Shown one piece after another: positions 19,431-30,557 of a stretch of 64,000 bases of DNA. The notes under the pieces are model-generated. The model did not search any database. It saw only the letters and a list, made by a program, of their open reading frames with translations, and was not told where the DNA came from. Position numbers and translations under genes: made by a program. Origin of the DNA: an uncultured Clostridium sp. (GTDB taxonomy: Bacteria > Bacillota > Clostridia > TANB77 > CAG-508); assembly GCA_930980855.1 (NCBI GenBank), contig CAKNIZ010000001.1:151198-215197 (forward strand), given 5' to 3'. How positions within the stretch are numbered: the stretch's first letter is position 1; every line of letters begins with the position of its first letter.

Positions 19431-21050
19431 TTATGCAGTTTTTCTAAGCTCTAATGCATGTTTTCTAGCAATTTCTGTTACTTCACCATTTGCTATTCTT
19501 GCAACTTCATTAATTATTTCTTCTTCGCTTAGTTTTCTTACTTTTGTAAATGTTCTACCATCTTGTGATTCTTTATTTATATAGAAATTTACATCTCCTT
19601 TAGCTGCTATACTTGGTTGATGTGTTATACATAATACCTGATGACTTTGTCCTATTATTTTTAGTTTTTCACCAACAGATTTTGCTGCATTTCCACTTAT
19701 ACCAGTATCAATTTCATCAAATATTAGCACTGGTGTACTATCTGTATTAGCTAGTACTGTTTTTATTGCTAACATTATTCTTGACATTTCACCACCTGAT
19801 GCTATTTTAGCAAGAGGCTTTGAGTCTTCTCCAATATTAGTTAATATAAAGAACTCTATTTCATCTATACCATTTTTATTAAAATCTGTTTCGTTTATAT
19901 TTGTTATGAATCTAGCATTTGGCATTTCTAAATCTGCTAATTCTTTATTAATTTTTATATTTAGCTCATTTGCCACATTTACTCTGATTTCATGCATTTT
20001 TGATGCTAATTCTTGCATTTCTTTTTCTAACTTTTGTAATTCTGCTTTTAATTCTTCGTTATATGTTTCTAAATTATTAATTCTTTCTATTTCGTTTTCT
20101 ACATTTTCTTTATAATCTAATATTTCTTTTACGCTGTTTCCATATTTTCTTTTTAGAGAAAATATTAAGTCTAATCTTTCTTCAATTTCATTTCTTTCAT
20201 TTTCATCAAAATACATATCTGAATTAAGAGATGATATATCTCTTGACAATTCTTGTACTTCATAGTATACACCTTTTAATTGGCACAATGTATCTTCATA
20301 TTTTTTATCTAAATCACTTATTTTTTCTACTGCTTTTATTGCTTCATTTATTTTATCTATCGCTCCCTCTCCAAGGGACATATCTGCCTGATTTAGTGCT
20401 TTGCCTATTTTTTCTGAATTCATGAATATTTTTCTTTGTTCTTCTAATTCTTCTTCTTCGTTTTCTTTTAAGTTTGCACTGTCTATTTCATCAAATTGAT
20501 ATTGTAACAAGTCTAATTTTCTTTGCTTTTCCTTGTCATCTCCTAAGTTTGCTTTTAATTCTTTTTTTATTTCTATATGCTTTTTGTACAATGCTCTATA
20601 TTTTTCTTTTATATCTGCTATTCTATCCCCTATGAAATTATCTAAGTACTTTATATGATATTTTGAGTTTAAAATTTTCTGATTATCGTTTTGCCCATGA
20701 ATATCTATTATATTATTCATAAATTCTTTTAGTTCTGTTAGTGTTACTAATCTTCCATTTATTTTACATGAATTTCTTCCGTTTGTATGAATTTCTCTAC
20801 TTACAATTATGTTGTTTTCTATTGCTATTGGATTTTCTGGTAAGTATAAATTCATTTCTATAAATGAATAGTTTTCACCCTTTCTAATCATTTCTTTTGA
20901 AAATCTGCCACCTGAAATGACATTAATTGCATCTATAATAAGAGTTTTTCCTGCACCTGTTTCTCCTGTAAGTACATTAAAGCCTTCTCCTAGCTCTATA
21001 CTTAAATCATCTATAATTCCAATATTTTTAATATGTAAAGTTGTTATCAT
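19431..21050 (-). CDS. recN: DNA repair protein RecN
   Basis: LTGETGAGKTLIIDAI, ASGGEMSRIMLAIK, FDEIDTGISG. Start at MITTLHIKN with SD TAGGAGG. Confidence 0.95.
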   Translation of the reverse strand: MITTLHIKNIGIIDDLSIELGEGFNVLTGETGAGKTLIIDAINVISGGRFSKEMIRKGENYSFIEMNLYLPENPIAIENNIIVSREIHTNGRNSCKINGRLVTLTELKEFMNNIIDIHGQNDNQKILNSKYHIKYLDNFIGDRIADIKEKYRALYKKHIEIKKELKANLGDDKEKQRKLDLLQYQFDEIDSANLKENEEEELEEQRKIFMNSEKIGKALNQADMSLGEGAIDKINEAIKAVEKISDLDKKYEDTLCQLKGVYYEVQELSRDISSLNSDMYFDENERNEIEERLDLIFSLKRKYGNSVKEILDYKENVENEIERINNLETYNEELKAELQKLEKEMQELASKMHEIRVNVANELNIKINKELADLEMPNARFITNINETDFNKNGIDEIEFFILTNIGEDSKPLAKIASGGEMSRIMLAIKTVLANTDSTPVLIFDEIDTGISGNAAKSVGEKLKIIGQSHQVLCITHQPSIAAKGDVNFYINKESQDGRTFTKVRKLSEEEIINEVARIANGEVTEIARKHALELRKTA

Positions 21051-21193
21051 AAATAACCTCCTACAAAACTTTTGTTTGTGTATGGAGATATTATACATAC
21101 ATTTGTTTGGATTGTCAAGAGTTTTTTTATTTTTTTGATTAGGGACGGTCTTTAATCGTTACTATTCATAGCTTTTATTTATTTTTTAATTTT

Positions 21194-21290
21194 TATATAT
21201 GTTCCCACGCATTTCAAGTGGGTGTAGACAACGTAGGAGCGTAGTGCAACGTGCAAGCGAACCGCGAAGTGAAATGTGAAAGAATATATA
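21194..21290. repeat. Structured intergenic element with long imperfect terminal inverted repeat
   Basis: TATATGTTCCCACGCATTTCA ... TGAAATGTGAAAGAATATATA; flanked by inverted GGGACGGTC motifs. Confidence 0.55.
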
Positions 21291-21426
21291 TTAAAGTTTA
21301 AGTAGATTATTTAAGCTGCGAATTGTAACCTTTAATCATAAAAAAATAAGTATGCTCAATTGCATACCTATTTTTTTATAATAAATATTTGTAAATTTTC
21401 ATTTAAGGACCGTCCCTAATTGAAAA

Positions 21427-21957
21427 TTAAACTAATTTTAAGATAACAGTTTCTGCTGCGTCTCCTCTTCTTGGACCTTTTTTAATTATTTGTGTATATC
21501 CACCAACTCTACCTGTATATCTTGGTGCTATACTATTAAATAATTTATCTGTTAAGTCAATTGAAGTACCTTCTGTATCTTTAACTTTATTTATTTTTGT
21601 CATCATTTTTCTTCTAGCATTTAATCTTGATGGCATGTCTTTTTGTCTTTTTTCCATTTTTGTTTCTTTTACAACTTTTAAGAACTCTTTTCCATTTTTG
21701 CTCTTAACTAGTTCTGTTTCTTTATTTCCCTTGCTGTCAAGTTTTGCTTTAGTAACTTTTACTTCAACTTCTTCAAAGTTATCTTTTTCTTTTACTGCTA
21801 AGGAAATTAAGCTATCTACTATTGCTTTTACTTCTTTTGCTCTAGCTTCAGTTGTTTCTATTTGTTCATGCCAAATTAAATCTGTTGTTAAGTTTTTAAG
21901 CATTGCTAGTCTTATATCTGTTGTTCTACCTAATTTTCTATTTACCACTTTTTTCAC
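21427..21957 (-). CDS. rplQ: 50S ribosomal protein L17 (with internal insertion)
   Basis: RKLGRTTDIRLAMLKNLTTDLI and GGYTQIIKKGPRRGDAAETVILKLV. Confidence 0.95.
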   Translation of the reverse strand: MKKVVNRKLGRTTDIRLAMLKNLTTDLIWHEQIETTEARAKEVKAIVDSLISLAVKEKDNFEEVEVKVTKAKLDSKGNKETELVKSKNGKEFLKVVKETKMEKRQKDMPSRLNARRKMMTKINKVKDTEGTSIDLTDKLFNSIAPRYTGRVGGYTQIIKKGPRRGDAAETVILKLV

Positions 21958-21972
21958 CTTCCTTTTTATGAG

Positions 21973-22923
21973 TTATTCTTCTTCTTTTGCCAAATCCAAG
22001 CCTAAATCATGCAATTTTGCAATTACCTCATCTAATGATTTTTTACCTAAGTTTTTAACTTTCATCATATCATTTTCTGTTTTATTTGCTAAATCTTCAA
22101 CAGTTGAAATTCCTGATCTTTTTAAACAGTTAAATGATCTTACAGATAGTTCTAATTCTTCTATAGGCATTTCAAGAATTTTCTCTTTTTTGTTCTCTTC
22201 TTTTTCTATCATTATTTGAGTAGTTTTTGCAGTTTCAGATAAGTCTACAAATAATTTTAAATGTTCTGTTAAAACTTTTGCAGCTAAGCTTAGTGCTTCA
22301 TATGGTTCTAAGCTTCCATCTGTCCATAATTCTATTGTTAGTTTATCATAATCTACCATTTGACCAACTCTAGTATTTTCTACTGCATAATTTACTTTTT
22401 TAACTGGAGAATATATAGAGTCTATTGCTATTACTCCAATTGGTTGGTTTGGAACCTTATTCTTTTCAGCAGTATTGTATCCTCTTCCCATATCTGCTGT
22501 CATTTCTAAATGAAGTTTTCCTCCTTTAGAAACTGTTGCAATATGTAAATCTGGATTTAATACTTCTACTGTACCATCAGTAATGATATCTCCGGCTTTA
22601 ACTTCTCCTTCACCACCCTCGAAATCAATTCTTAATGTTTTTTCTTCATTTTTGTCCATTTTAATTCTTACCATTTTTAGGTTAAGAATTAATTCTGGAA
22701 CATCTTCAACTACATCTGGTATTGTAGTAAATTCGTGTTGAGCACCATCTATCTTAACACTTTTTATTGCACATCCTGGTAATGATGAAAGTAGTATTCT
22801 TCTTAAAGAATTTCCGATAGTTATACCATATCCACGCTCTAATGGTTCACATACAAATTTTGCGTAATTTTTCTCGTTGTCTATCTCCAAGCATTTAATA
22901 TTTGGCTTTTCAAATTCTATCAT
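21973..22923 (-). CDS. rpoA: RNA polymerase alpha subunit
   Basis: [15 protein letters not shown], alpha-[20 protein letters not shown]. Confidence 0.98.
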   Translation of the reverse strand: MIEFEKPNIKCLEIDNEKNYAKFVCEPLERGYGITIGNSLRRILLSSLPGCAIKSVKIDGAQHEFTTIPDVVEDVPELILNLKMVRIKMDKNEEKTLRIDFEGGEGEVKAGDIITDGTVEVLNPDLHIATVSKGGKLHLEMTADMGRGYNTAEKNKVPNQPIGVIAIDSIYSPVKKVNYAVENTRVGQMVDYDKLTIELWTDGSLEPYEALSLAAKVLTEHLKLFVDLSETAKTTQIMIEKEENKKEKILEMPIEELELSVRSFNCLKRSGISTVEDLANKTENDMMKVKNLGKKSLDEVIAKLHDLGLDLAKEEE

Positions 22924-22977
22924 TTTTACCTCCTAATAATTATGAGATGATTCTCATTTATATAAATATTTTAATCA

Positions 22978-23604
22978 TTATTTAGAGTAAAGCTCTACTA
23001 TTAAATGTTCTTCTACTGGTAGATCAATATCTTCTCTACCTGCAAGTCTTACTACTTTACCACTTAATTTTTCAGTATCTTTTTCAAGCCATGTTGGAAC
23101 TGGTCTTGATGCATTTACTTCTAATGCATGTTTTATTGTTCCATTATCTTTCTTTATTTCTCTTACAGAAATTACATCTCCTGCTTTTATTATATATGAT
23201 GGAATATTTACTTTCTTTCCATTAACATCGAATGCACCATGTGTTACTAGCATTCTAGCTTGTGTTCTTGAACTAGCAAATCCTAATCTATATACAACAT
23301 TGTCTAATCTACTTTCTAATAATTGAAGTAAAACTTCACCTGTTTTACCACTTGTTTTAGAAGCCATATCAAAGTATTTTCTGAATTGTTTTTCTCCAAC
23401 ACCATAGAATGACTTTGTTTTTTGTTTTTCTCTTAATTGTGTACCATATTCAGAAAGTTTTGATTTTTTTTGTCCATTTTGTCCTGGAGCATAGTTTCTT
23501 CTGCTGATACTACATTTATCTGAATAGCATCTTTCGCCTTTTAAGAATAGTTTTTGTCCTTCTCTACGGCAGATGCGGCACTGTTCGTCCTTATATCTTG
23601 ACAT
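22978..23604 (-). CDS. rpsD: 30S ribosomal protein S4
   Basis: S4 RNA-binding domain [28 protein letters not shown]. Confidence 0.97.
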   Translation of the reverse strand: MSRYKDEQCRICRREGQKLFLKGERCYSDKCSISRRNYAPGQNGQKKSKLSEYGTQLREKQKTKSFYGVGEKQFRKYFDMASKTSGKTGEVLLQLLESRLDNVVYRLGFASSRTQARMLVTHGAFDVNGKKVNIPSYIIKAGDVISVREIKKDNGTIKHALEVNASRPVPTWLEKDTEKLSGKVVRLAGREDIDLPVEEHLIVELYSK

Positions 23605-23627
23605 TTTCTTTCCTCCTTCTATTAGAA

Positions 23628-24026
23628 TTAAACTCTTCTTCTTTTTGGTGGTCTACAACCATTATGTGGGATTGGTGTTACATCTTTGATTGATGTAATT
23701 TCTAATCCTGCTGTTTGTAAAGCTCTTATTGCAGATTCACGTCCTGCTCCTGGGCCTTTAACAAATACTTCTACTGTTTTTAATCCATGTTCCATAGCTG
23801 CTTTTGCTGCTGTTTCAGCAACTTCTCCAGCTGCGAATGGTGTACTTTTTCTTGAACCTTTAAATCCTAGTCCTCCAGCACTTGCCCAAGATAATACGTT
23901 ACCTTGAACATCTGATATTGTAACTATTGTATTATTAAAACTAGAATGAATATGTGCTTTTCCACTTTCAATGTGTTTGCTTACTTTTCTTCTAGTTGTA
24001 GTTTTCTTTACAGACTTTGTAGCCAT
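23628..24026 (-). CDS. rpsK: 30S ribosomal protein S11
   Basis: [29 protein letters not shown]. Confidence 0.98.
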   Translation of the reverse strand: MATKSVKKTTTRRKVSKHIESGKAHIHSSFNNTIVTISDVQGNVLSWASAGGLGFKGSRKSTPFAAGEVAETAAKAAMEHGLKTVEVFVKGPGAGRESAIRALQTAGLEITSIKDVTPIPHNGCRPPKRRRV

Positions 24027-24050
24027 TTTTCTTCTCCTTCCTAAAATCTA

Positions 24051-24419
24051 CTATTTCTCTTTACTTTTGCTAACCAATTTTCTTGGTCCTTTTCTTGTTC
24101 TAGCATTTGTTTTTGTTCTTTGTCCTCTTACTGGAAGACCTTTTTTGTGTCTTAATCCTCTGTAGCATCCCATTTCAACTAATTGTTTAATGTTTAGAGC
24201 TACTTCTCTTCTTAAGTCACCTTCTACAGTATAGTCAGCCATAGCTTTTCTTATTGCTTGCTCTTGGTCTGCTGTTAGGTCTTTTACTCTAGTATCTGGA
24301 TTAACTCCAGCTTCTTTTAGAATTTTTTGAGAACTTTTTAAACCAATTCCATAAATGTATGTTAGTCCTACTTCTACTCTTTTTTCCTTAGGTAGATCTA
24401 CTCCTGCTATACGAGCCAT
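24051..24419 (-). CDS. rpsM: 30S ribosomal protein S13
   Basis: [51 protein letters not shown]. Confidence 0.98.
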   Translation of the reverse strand: MARIAGVDLPKEKRVEVGLTYIYGIGLKSSQKILKEAGVNPDTRVKDLTADQEQAIRKAMADYTVEGDLRREVALNIKQLVEMGCYRGLRHKKGLPVRGQRTKTNARTRKGPRKLVSKSKEK

Positions 24420-24628
24420 ATTTGCACCTCTTTCTAAAATTTTATTAATATTTGTTTTCTATTTTTATTCTAAAGGTGAAATGCACTAAATAACTATAAA
24501 GTAATAACTTAGAAAGGTTTGTCATTATTACTTTATTTTTATTTAGTCTTTAGAAAAAAATTGAAATATATATAAACACAAATCTAAAATCAGCCGCTTG
24601 CTAGATTTGTGTTAATATCTAATTTAAA

Positions 24629-24742
24629 TTATCCTTGTCTTTGTTTATGCTTTGGATTTTCGCATATAACTCTTATTACACCTTTTCTTTTGATTACTTT
24701 GCACTTGTCGCACATTTTCTTTACAGATGGTCTTACCTTCAT
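24629..24742 (-). CDS. rpmJ: 50S ribosomal protein L36
   Basis: Absent from ORF track; minus strand translates to [37 protein letters not shown]. Confidence 0.95.
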   Translation of the reverse strand: MKVRPSVKKMCDKCKVIKRKGVIRVICENPKHKQRQG

Positions 24743-24767
24743 CTTGATACACCTCCCTATTGCTATT

Positions 24768-24986
24768 TTATTTAGCTCTCCATGTGATTCTTCCTTTGGT
24801 TAAATCATATGGTGAAAGTTCTACTTTTACTTTATCGCCTGGTAGTATTTTTATATAGTTCATTCTTAACTTACCAGAAATATGTGCTAATACTTCATGT
24901 CCATTTTCTAATTTAACTTTAAAAAGTGTGTTAGGTAATGCTTCTGAAACAACACCTTCAACTTCAATTACATCCTCTTTAGACAT
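24768..24986 (-). CDS. infA: Translation initiation factor IF-1
   Basis: [45 protein letters not shown]. Confidence 0.97.
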   Translation of the reverse strand: MSKEDVIEVEGVVSEALPNTLFKVKLENGHEVLAHISGKLRMNYIKILPGDKVKVELSPYDLTKGRITWRAK

Positions 24987-25077
24987 ATTTTATTTTTCTT
25001 CCCTTCGAATAATTAGTTTACATATTGAAAAAACATAAGACATTTTTTCACAATAGCTATTATATTATATAATATTT

Positions 25078-25848
25078 TTATACTAATGTCAATATTTCTG
25101 GTTCTTTTTCTGTAATTAAAATAGTATTTTCATAATGAGCAGATAAACTTTCGTCAACTGTCCAAATAGACCAGCCATCATCACCTTCACAAATTTCGGC
25201 TGAACCTGCTACAACCATTGGTTCTATCGCTAAAGTCATACCTGGTTCTAGTCTTATTCCTCTTCCTGCTTTTCCATAGTTAGGAATTCCTGGATCTTCA
25301 TGCATTTCTCTACCGATTCCATGTCCTTGAAATTCCTTTATTACATCAAATCCATTTTCTTTAACATATGTACCTATTGCTGATGAAATATCTCCTAATC
25401 TATTTCCTTTTTTAGCATATTTTATTCCTTCAAAAAATGCTTGTTTTGTTACATCTATTAATCTTTTTGCCTCTTCTGACACTTCACCAACACAATATGT
25501 TCTTGCACAGTCGCCATTGAAGCCATCTTTATATGCAACTAAATCAACACTTATAATATCTCCTTCTCTTAATATACAATGTTTTGAAGGTATTCCATGA
25601 ATAATATTATCATTTACTGATGCACATATTGATCCTGGAAAATCTGGAACTCCTTTTACACCACTTGGATATCCTTTTTCTGCTGGAATTGCTCCGTTTT
25701 CTCTCATAGTTTCTTCCGCTATTTTGTCTAATTCCCATGTAGATACCCCTGGTTTTATTGCTCTTTCTATTGCTTTTTGTGTTAAGTTTGCAATCCTGCA
25801 GGCTTCTCTCATTTTTTCGATTTCATTCTTAGACTTAATATATACCAT
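25078..25848 (-). CDS. map: Type I methionine aminopeptidase
   Basis: ICASVNDNIIHGIP, GHGIGREMHEDPGIPNYG. Confidence 0.97.
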   Translation of the reverse strand: MVYIKSKNEIEKMREACRIANLTQKAIERAIKPGVSTWELDKIAEETMRENGAIPAEKGYPSGVKGVPDFPGSICASVNDNIIHGIPSKHCILREGDIISVDLVAYKDGFNGDCARTYCVGEVSEEAKRLIDVTKQAFFEGIKYAKKGNRLGDISSAIGTYVKENGFDVIKEFQGHGIGREMHEDPGIPNYGKAGRGIRLEPGMTLAIEPMVVAGSAEICEGDDGWSIWTVDESLSAHYENTILITEKEPEILTLV

Positions 25849-26510
25849 TATTTTGTCCTTTCATCTATAATTTTTACAGCAGCTGCTGTTGTTCTTTCTT
25901 TAGTATCTTCTAAGTATATATTTATATCTATTCCTTCTAATAGACCTGCTTTTGTATAGTACTCTATTAAAGGTTCTGTATTTTTATAATATACATTTAA
26001 TCTTTCTTTTATTGTTTCTGGTTCATCATCTTTTCTTTTTATAAGTTGTGAACCACATACATCGCAGATTCCTTCAACTTTTGGAGGCATAAATATTGTA
26101 TTAAATGATGCTCCACATTCCTTATTTGAACATATTACTCTACTTGATGTTCTCTTTATAATATCTTCATCTGGAACTTTTAAGTTAATAACTGCTGTAA
26201 TTTTTTTATCCTTTTCTTGCAAATATTTATCTAATGCTTCTGCTTGTGGTATTGTTCTTGGAAATCCATCTAATAACACATTTTCTAATTGATCTAACTT
26301 TCCTTCAACCATTGCAATTGTTATTTCATCAGGTACTAAGTTTCCTTTTGATATATATTCATTTGCTTTCTTTCCAAGCTCTGTTTCTCTTTTTATCTCA
26401 TCTCTAAAAATATCTCCTGTTGCCAAGTGAACTAGGTTGTATTTCTTACATAACTCATTCCCTATTGTTCCTTTTCCGGTTCCTGGAGGTCCTAACATTA
26501 TAATATACAT
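25848..26510 (-). CDS. adk: Adenylate kinase (Zn-binding lid)
   Basis: LGPPGTGKGTIGNEL, C-X2-C lid motifs, LLDGFPRTIPQAEAL. Confidence 0.97.
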   Translation of the reverse strand: MYIIMLGPPGTGKGTIGNELCKKYNLVHLATGDIFRDEIKRETELGKKANEYISKGNLVPDEITIAMVEGKLDQLENVLLDGFPRTIPQAEALDKYLQEKDKKITAVINLKVPDEDIIKRTSSRVICSNKECGASFNTIFMPPKVEGICDVCGSQLIKRKDDEPETIKERLNVYYKNTEPLIEYYTKAGLLEGIDINIYLEDTKERTTAAAVKIIDERTK

Positions 26511-26548
26511 TTTCTCTCTTCCTTTCTATAATTATCTTTGGCTATAAT

Positions 26549-26577
26549 ATTTTAGTATGTTTTTTCAATTTTGTCAA
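26549..26577 (-). promoter_or_regulatory. Sigma-A promoter for adk-map-infA-rpmJ
   Basis: Minus strand TTGACA-17 nt-TAAAAT. Confidence 0.65.
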
Positions 26578-26596
26578 ATAAAATTTTAATAAAAAG

Positions 26597-26624
26597 AACC
26601 TATCTATAGAGATAAGTTCTAATT
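26597..26624 (-). terminator. Terminator downstream of secY
   Basis: Minus strand AGAACTTATCTCTATAGATAGGTTCTTTTT. Confidence 0.65.
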
Positions 26625-26629
26625 TTATT

Positions 26630-27952
26630 TTATTCTAAAAAGCCTTTATAATGTCTCATTACAAGTTGAGATTGTAATTGTTGACTTAATTCTATTGCAA
26701 CACCTACAACAATTAGTATTGATGTTCCTCCAAATGCACTGTTTATTCCAGCGATACTTGTTAACATTGGAAGTATAGCAATTGCTGCTAAGAATAATCC
26801 ACCAAAAAGTACTACTTTTGATAATACTGATGATAAATAATCTGCTGTTGGTTTTCCAGCTCTTATACCTGGAATGAATCCACCATTTTGCTTAATGTTA
26901 TTTGCAACTTCTGCTGGTTGAAATGTTGCATATGTATAAAAGTAAGTAAATCCAACAATTAATAGTAGGTATATTATTGCACTAATAAGTACATATTGCC
27001 ATCCAACATTACCTGCTGATGTAGCAATTGATATATTATATAGGACTCTTAAAAATCCTGTTTGAGATTCTATATCTGCTGCAAATAATTGAATTATCAT
27101 TGCAGGGAATGTCATGAATGATGATGCGAATATTATAGGCATAACACTTGCCATTGCTGGCTTAATTGGAATATGCGTATTTTGTGCGCCCACCATTCTT
27201 CTTCCTACTACTTTTTTTGAATATTGTACAGGTATTCTTCTTTCTGCAAGTTGTACAAATACAACACCTGTAATTAATACTAATATTCCTATTACTACAC
27301 CTATTGCAGTAAGTAAACCAACTGTACTAAATTGTCCCTCTGGCATAACTAATTCTGTCACTGCAATTACAGCTGATGGGAAACTTGAAACTATACCTGC
27401 AAAAATTAGCATAGAAATTCCATTTCCAATACCTTTTGATGTAATTTTATCTCCTAACCACATTAATAATGATGTTCCTGCAACTAGAGAAATTACTATT
27501 ACTGCTCCAGTTAATACAGTATCATCAACAAATATTCCAGAAGTTCTATATGCAAGATAAATTCCTAATCCCTCTACTAAAGCTAATACTAAAGTAATTA
27601 TCTTAGTAATTCTATCTATTTTTCTTCTACCTGATTCTCCACCTTCTTTAGTTAATCTTTCTAAAGCTGGTATAATCATGCTTAGCAATTGAACCACAAT
27701 AGATGCTGTGATATATGGTGTTATTGACATAGCAAATATAGATAATCTTGAAAAAGCTCCACCAGAAATCATGTTTATCATTCCTGTTACGCTGTTTGAA
27801 TAAACATCCATAGTAGATTCTAATGTTACCATATCTACACCTGGTATTGTTATATAACAACCTAATCTAAAAATTACTAATAAAAGTAATGTAAATAATA
27901 TTTTTTTTCTGATTTCTGGAGTTTTTAAAGCATTTTTTATTGTTTTTAACAA
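26630..27952 (-). CDS. secY: Protein translocase subunit SecY
   Basis: Ten-TM SecY with GITPYITASIVVQLL-like region, NIKQNGGFIPGIRAGKPTADYL. Confidence 0.98.
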   Translation of the reverse strand: MLKTIKNALKTPEIRKKILFTLLLLVIFRLGCYITIPGVDMVTLESTMDVYSNSVTGMINMISGGAFSRLSIFAMSITPYITASIVVQLLSMIIPALERLTKEGGESGRRKIDRITKIITLVLALVEGLGIYLAYRTSGIFVDDTVLTGAVIVISLVAGTSLLMWLGDKITSKGIGNGISMLIFAGIVSSFPSAVIAVTELVMPEGQFSTVGLLTAIGVVIGILVLITGVVFVQLAERRIPVQYSKKVVGRRMVGAQNTHIPIKPAMASVMPIIFASSFMTFPAMIIQLFAADIESQTGFLRVLYNISIATSAGNVGWQYVLISAIIYLLLIVGFTYFYTYATFQPAEVANNIKQNGGFIPGIRAGKPTADYLSSVLSKVVLFGGLFLAAIAILPMLTSIAGINSAFGGTSILIVVGVAIELSQQLQSQLVMRHYKGFLE

Positions 27953-28387
27953 CTAAATCACCTCTGCCTTTCCGCCTAAAGCTTCGATTTTCTCTTTAGC
28001 AGATTTAGTGAATCTTACAGCTTTAACATTTAATTTCTTATCTAGCTTTCCAGTTGCTATTATTACTATTCCGTCGTTTTCTTTGCTTATTATTCTGTCT
28101 TTTATTAGGCTTTCTGCTGTAACATCAGAGACTGTTGACTTATTTAACATTGTTAATGTTACTTCTGTATAGTTTTTACCAAATTTATTTGTAAATCCTC
28201 TTTTTGGTAATCTTCTATATAATGGTGTTTGACCACCTTCAAATCCACGTCTAACTCCGCCGCCAGATCTTGCTTTTTGTCCTTTATGTCCTCTTCCTGA
28301 TGTTTTTCCTAAACCAGAACCTATTCCACGACCAACTCTTAGTTTTGTTTTATTTTTTTGTGCTGGTTTTAATTCATCTAATTTCAT
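27953..28387 (-). CDS. rplO: 50S ribosomal protein L15
   Basis: [49 protein letters not shown]. Confidence 0.98.
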   Translation of the reverse strand: MKLDELKPAQKNKTKLRVGRGIGSGLGKTSGRGHKGQKARSGGGVRRGFEGGQTPLYRRLPKRGFTNKFGKNYTEVTLTMLNKSTVSDVTAESLIKDRIISKENDGIVIIATGKLDKKLNVKAVRFTKSAKEKIEALGGKAEVI

Positions 28388-28438
28388 ATGGATTACACCT
28401 CCTTAATATATTATCTTCGAAATCTAGTAGTTTAATTA

Positions 28439-28927
28439 TTATAATATATCTTCTACTTTCTTTCCTCTCTTTTTAGCTACTTGTTCAATAGTTTGCATAT
28501 TTTTTAATCCTTCAATTGTTGCATATACAACATTTCTTGGATTGTTTGTTCCTAGAACTTTAGTTCTAACATCTCTATATCCAGCAAGTTCTAATACTGG
28601 TCTTACACTTCCTCCTGTAATAAGTCCTGTACCTTCTTCTGCTGGTTTAAGCATAACACTTGCACTACCAAATTTTCCTATTAATTCATGAGGTACTGTT
28701 GTTCCTACGATTGGAACTTCTACTAAGTTTTTCTTAGCATCTTCAATAGCTTTCTTTATTGCATCTGGAACTTCTGCTGCTTTACCGTTTCCAACTCCTA
28801 CTTTTCCATGTCCATCTCCAACAACAACTACTGCACTAAATCTAAAAGTTCTACCACCTTTTAAAACTTTAGCTACTCTGCTAATAGAAACAACTTTTTC
28901 TTTTAATTCAGATTCGTTTTCTTGCAC
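28439..28927 (-). CDS. rpsE: 30S ribosomal protein S5
   Basis: [30 protein letters not shown]. Confidence 0.98.
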   Translation of the reverse strand: MQENESELKEKVVSISRVAKVLKGGRTFRFSAVVVVGDGHGKVGVGNGKAAEVPDAIKKAIEDAKKNLVEVPIVGTTVPHELIGKFGSASVMLKPAEEGTGLITGGSVRPVLELAGYRDVRTKVLGTNNPRNVVYATIEGLKNMQTIEQVAKKRGKKVEDIL

Positions 28928-28945
28928 TTACTTTTCCTCCTTTTC

Positions 28946-29305
28946 TTAAAATTTTAATCCGCCTTCTCTTGCAGCCTCTGCTAATTCTTTTACGATTCCA
29001 TGATATACGTATCCACTTCTATCAAATACTACATCTGTTATTTTCTTTTCCTTAGCTCTTGCAGCAATTAGAGTTCCTACTTCCTTAGCTGCTTCTTTAT
29101 TTGCATGTTTTGTTTTTACTTCTTTATCTAAAGTAGAAGCGCTAACTAATGTATTTCCTTTAACATCATCTATAATTTGAGCATAGATTCCTGTATTGCT
29201 TCTATACATACAAAGTCTTGGACGTTCTGCTGTTCCACTTATTTTTGTACGTACTCTTGCATGTCTTCTATTTCTTTCAAATTTTCTATCTGTTTGTGAA
29301 ACCAT
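28946..29305 (-). CDS. rplR: 50S ribosomal protein L18
   Basis: [24 protein letters not shown]. Confidence 0.97.
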   Translation of the reverse strand: MVSQTDRKFERNRRHARVRTKISGTAERPRLCMYRSNTGIYAQIIDDVKGNTLVSASTLDKEVKTKHANKEAAKEVGTLIAARAKEKKITDVVFDRSGYVYHGIVKELAEAAREGGLKF

Positions 29306-29328
29306 TTTCTTCTCCTTTCTTTTTCATA

Positions 29329-29862
29329 CTATTTCTTACCAGTTTTTCCTTCTTTACGTCTAATATGTTCTTCTACATATTTAATACCTTTTCCTCTATA
29401 TACTTCTGGTGGTCTCTTGCTTCTTACAACAGCAGCTGTTTGACCAACAACTTCTTTATTTATTCCTCTAACAATTATAGAGTTAGGATTTGGTACATCA
29501 AATGTAATTCCTTCTGGTGCTTCCATTTCTACTGGATGTGAATAACCTAAATTCATTACTAATTTTGTTCCTTGTTTTTGTGCTCTATATCCAACACCAT
29601 TTATTTCTAATTCTCTTGTGAATTCCTTTGTTACACCTTCAATCATATTAGCAATTAAAGTTCTTGTTAATCCATGTAAGTTTCCATCTTCAACAGATGC
29701 AACTTCAACATTTATTACTTTTCCTTCAACTTTTACTGTAACTTTACTATTTAATTCTCTTTCTAATGTTCCTTTTGGTCCTTTTACAGTAATATGATTT
29801 TCATTTACAGTAACTTCAACTCCGTCAGGTATTGTTATAGGCTTTTTTCCTATTCTTGACAT
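29329..29862 (-). CDS. rplF: 50S ribosomal protein L6
   Basis: [38 protein letters not shown]. Confidence 0.98.
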   Translation of the reverse strand: MSRIGKKPITIPDGVEVTVNENHITVKGPKGTLERELNSKVTVKVEGKVINVEVASVEDGNLHGLTRTLIANMIEGVTKEFTRELEINGVGYRAQKQGTKLVMNLGYSHPVEMEAPEGITFDVPNPNSIIVRGINKEVVGQTAAVVRSKRPPEVYRGKGIKYVEEHIRRKEGKTGKK

Positions 29863-29910
29863 TTTGGATTTTCCTCCTTCTTTAATTCTTATATAAACGA
29901 TTCCTTTTTA

Positions 29911-30309
29911 TTACCATACATAGGCAATAACTTCTCCACCTAAGCCTTCTTTTCTTGCATTTTTATCTGTTTTTATTCCTTTAGATGTAGAAATTAATGC
30001 TATTCCTAATCCATTTAATACTTGTGGTAATTCGTCTTTTGACACATATATTCTTAAACCAGGTTTACTAATTCTCTTTAGTCCTGATATAACTCTTTTA
30101 CCATTTTCATCATACTTTAATGTTACTCTAATAACACCTTGTTTTTCATCTTTGATTTCTTCAAAAGATGCTATATATCCTTCATCAAATAAGATTTGTG
30201 CTATTGATTTTTTCATATTTGATGCTGGAATATCAACTGTTGTATGCTTTGCACTATTTGCATTTCTAATTCTTGTTAGCATATCTGCTATTGGGTCTGT
30301 TGTATTCAA
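29911..30309 (-). CDS. rpsH: 30S ribosomal protein S8
   Basis: [43 protein letters not shown]. Confidence 0.98.
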   Translation of the reverse strand: MNTTDPIADMLTRIRNANSAKHTTVDIPASNMKKSIAQILFDEGYIASFEEIKDEKQGVIRVTLKYDENGKRVISGLKRISKPGLRIYVSKDELPQVLNGLGIALISTSKGIKTDKNARKEGLGGEVIAYVW

Positions 30310-30346
30310 ATTTCTTCCCTCCTTCTTAATTTTTTGTAAGTTTAGA

Positions 30347-30532
30347 TTACCAGCTTGCCTTTTTAACTCCCGGAATTTCTCCCTTATGTGCTAATTCTCT
30401 AAAGCATATACGACAAATTCCATATTTTCTTATATAAGCATGTGGTCTTCCACAAATTTTACATCTGTTATATTCTCTTGTTTTATATTTTTGTGGTTTA
30501 GCTTGTTTTACTTTTAATGATTTCTTAGCCAT
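30347..30532 (-). CDS. rpsN: 30S ribosomal protein S14 type Z
   Basis: 61 aa, zinc-binding [25 protein letters not shown]. Confidence 0.97.
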   Translation of the reverse strand: MAKKSLKVKQAKPQKYKTREYNRCKICGRPHAYIRKYGICRICFRELAHKGEIPGVKKASW

Positions 30533-30557
30533 TTGCTCTTAATTTCCTCCTTTTTTA

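Noticed and set aside
21635-22219. 194 aa plus-strand ORF antisense to rplQ/rpoA
   Set aside because: Crosses two conserved genes on the opposite strand; low-complexity S/F-rich translation.
27114-27560. 148 aa plus-strand ORF antisense to secY
   Set aside because: Mirror of a conserved transmembrane gene in AT-rich DNA; no SD seen.
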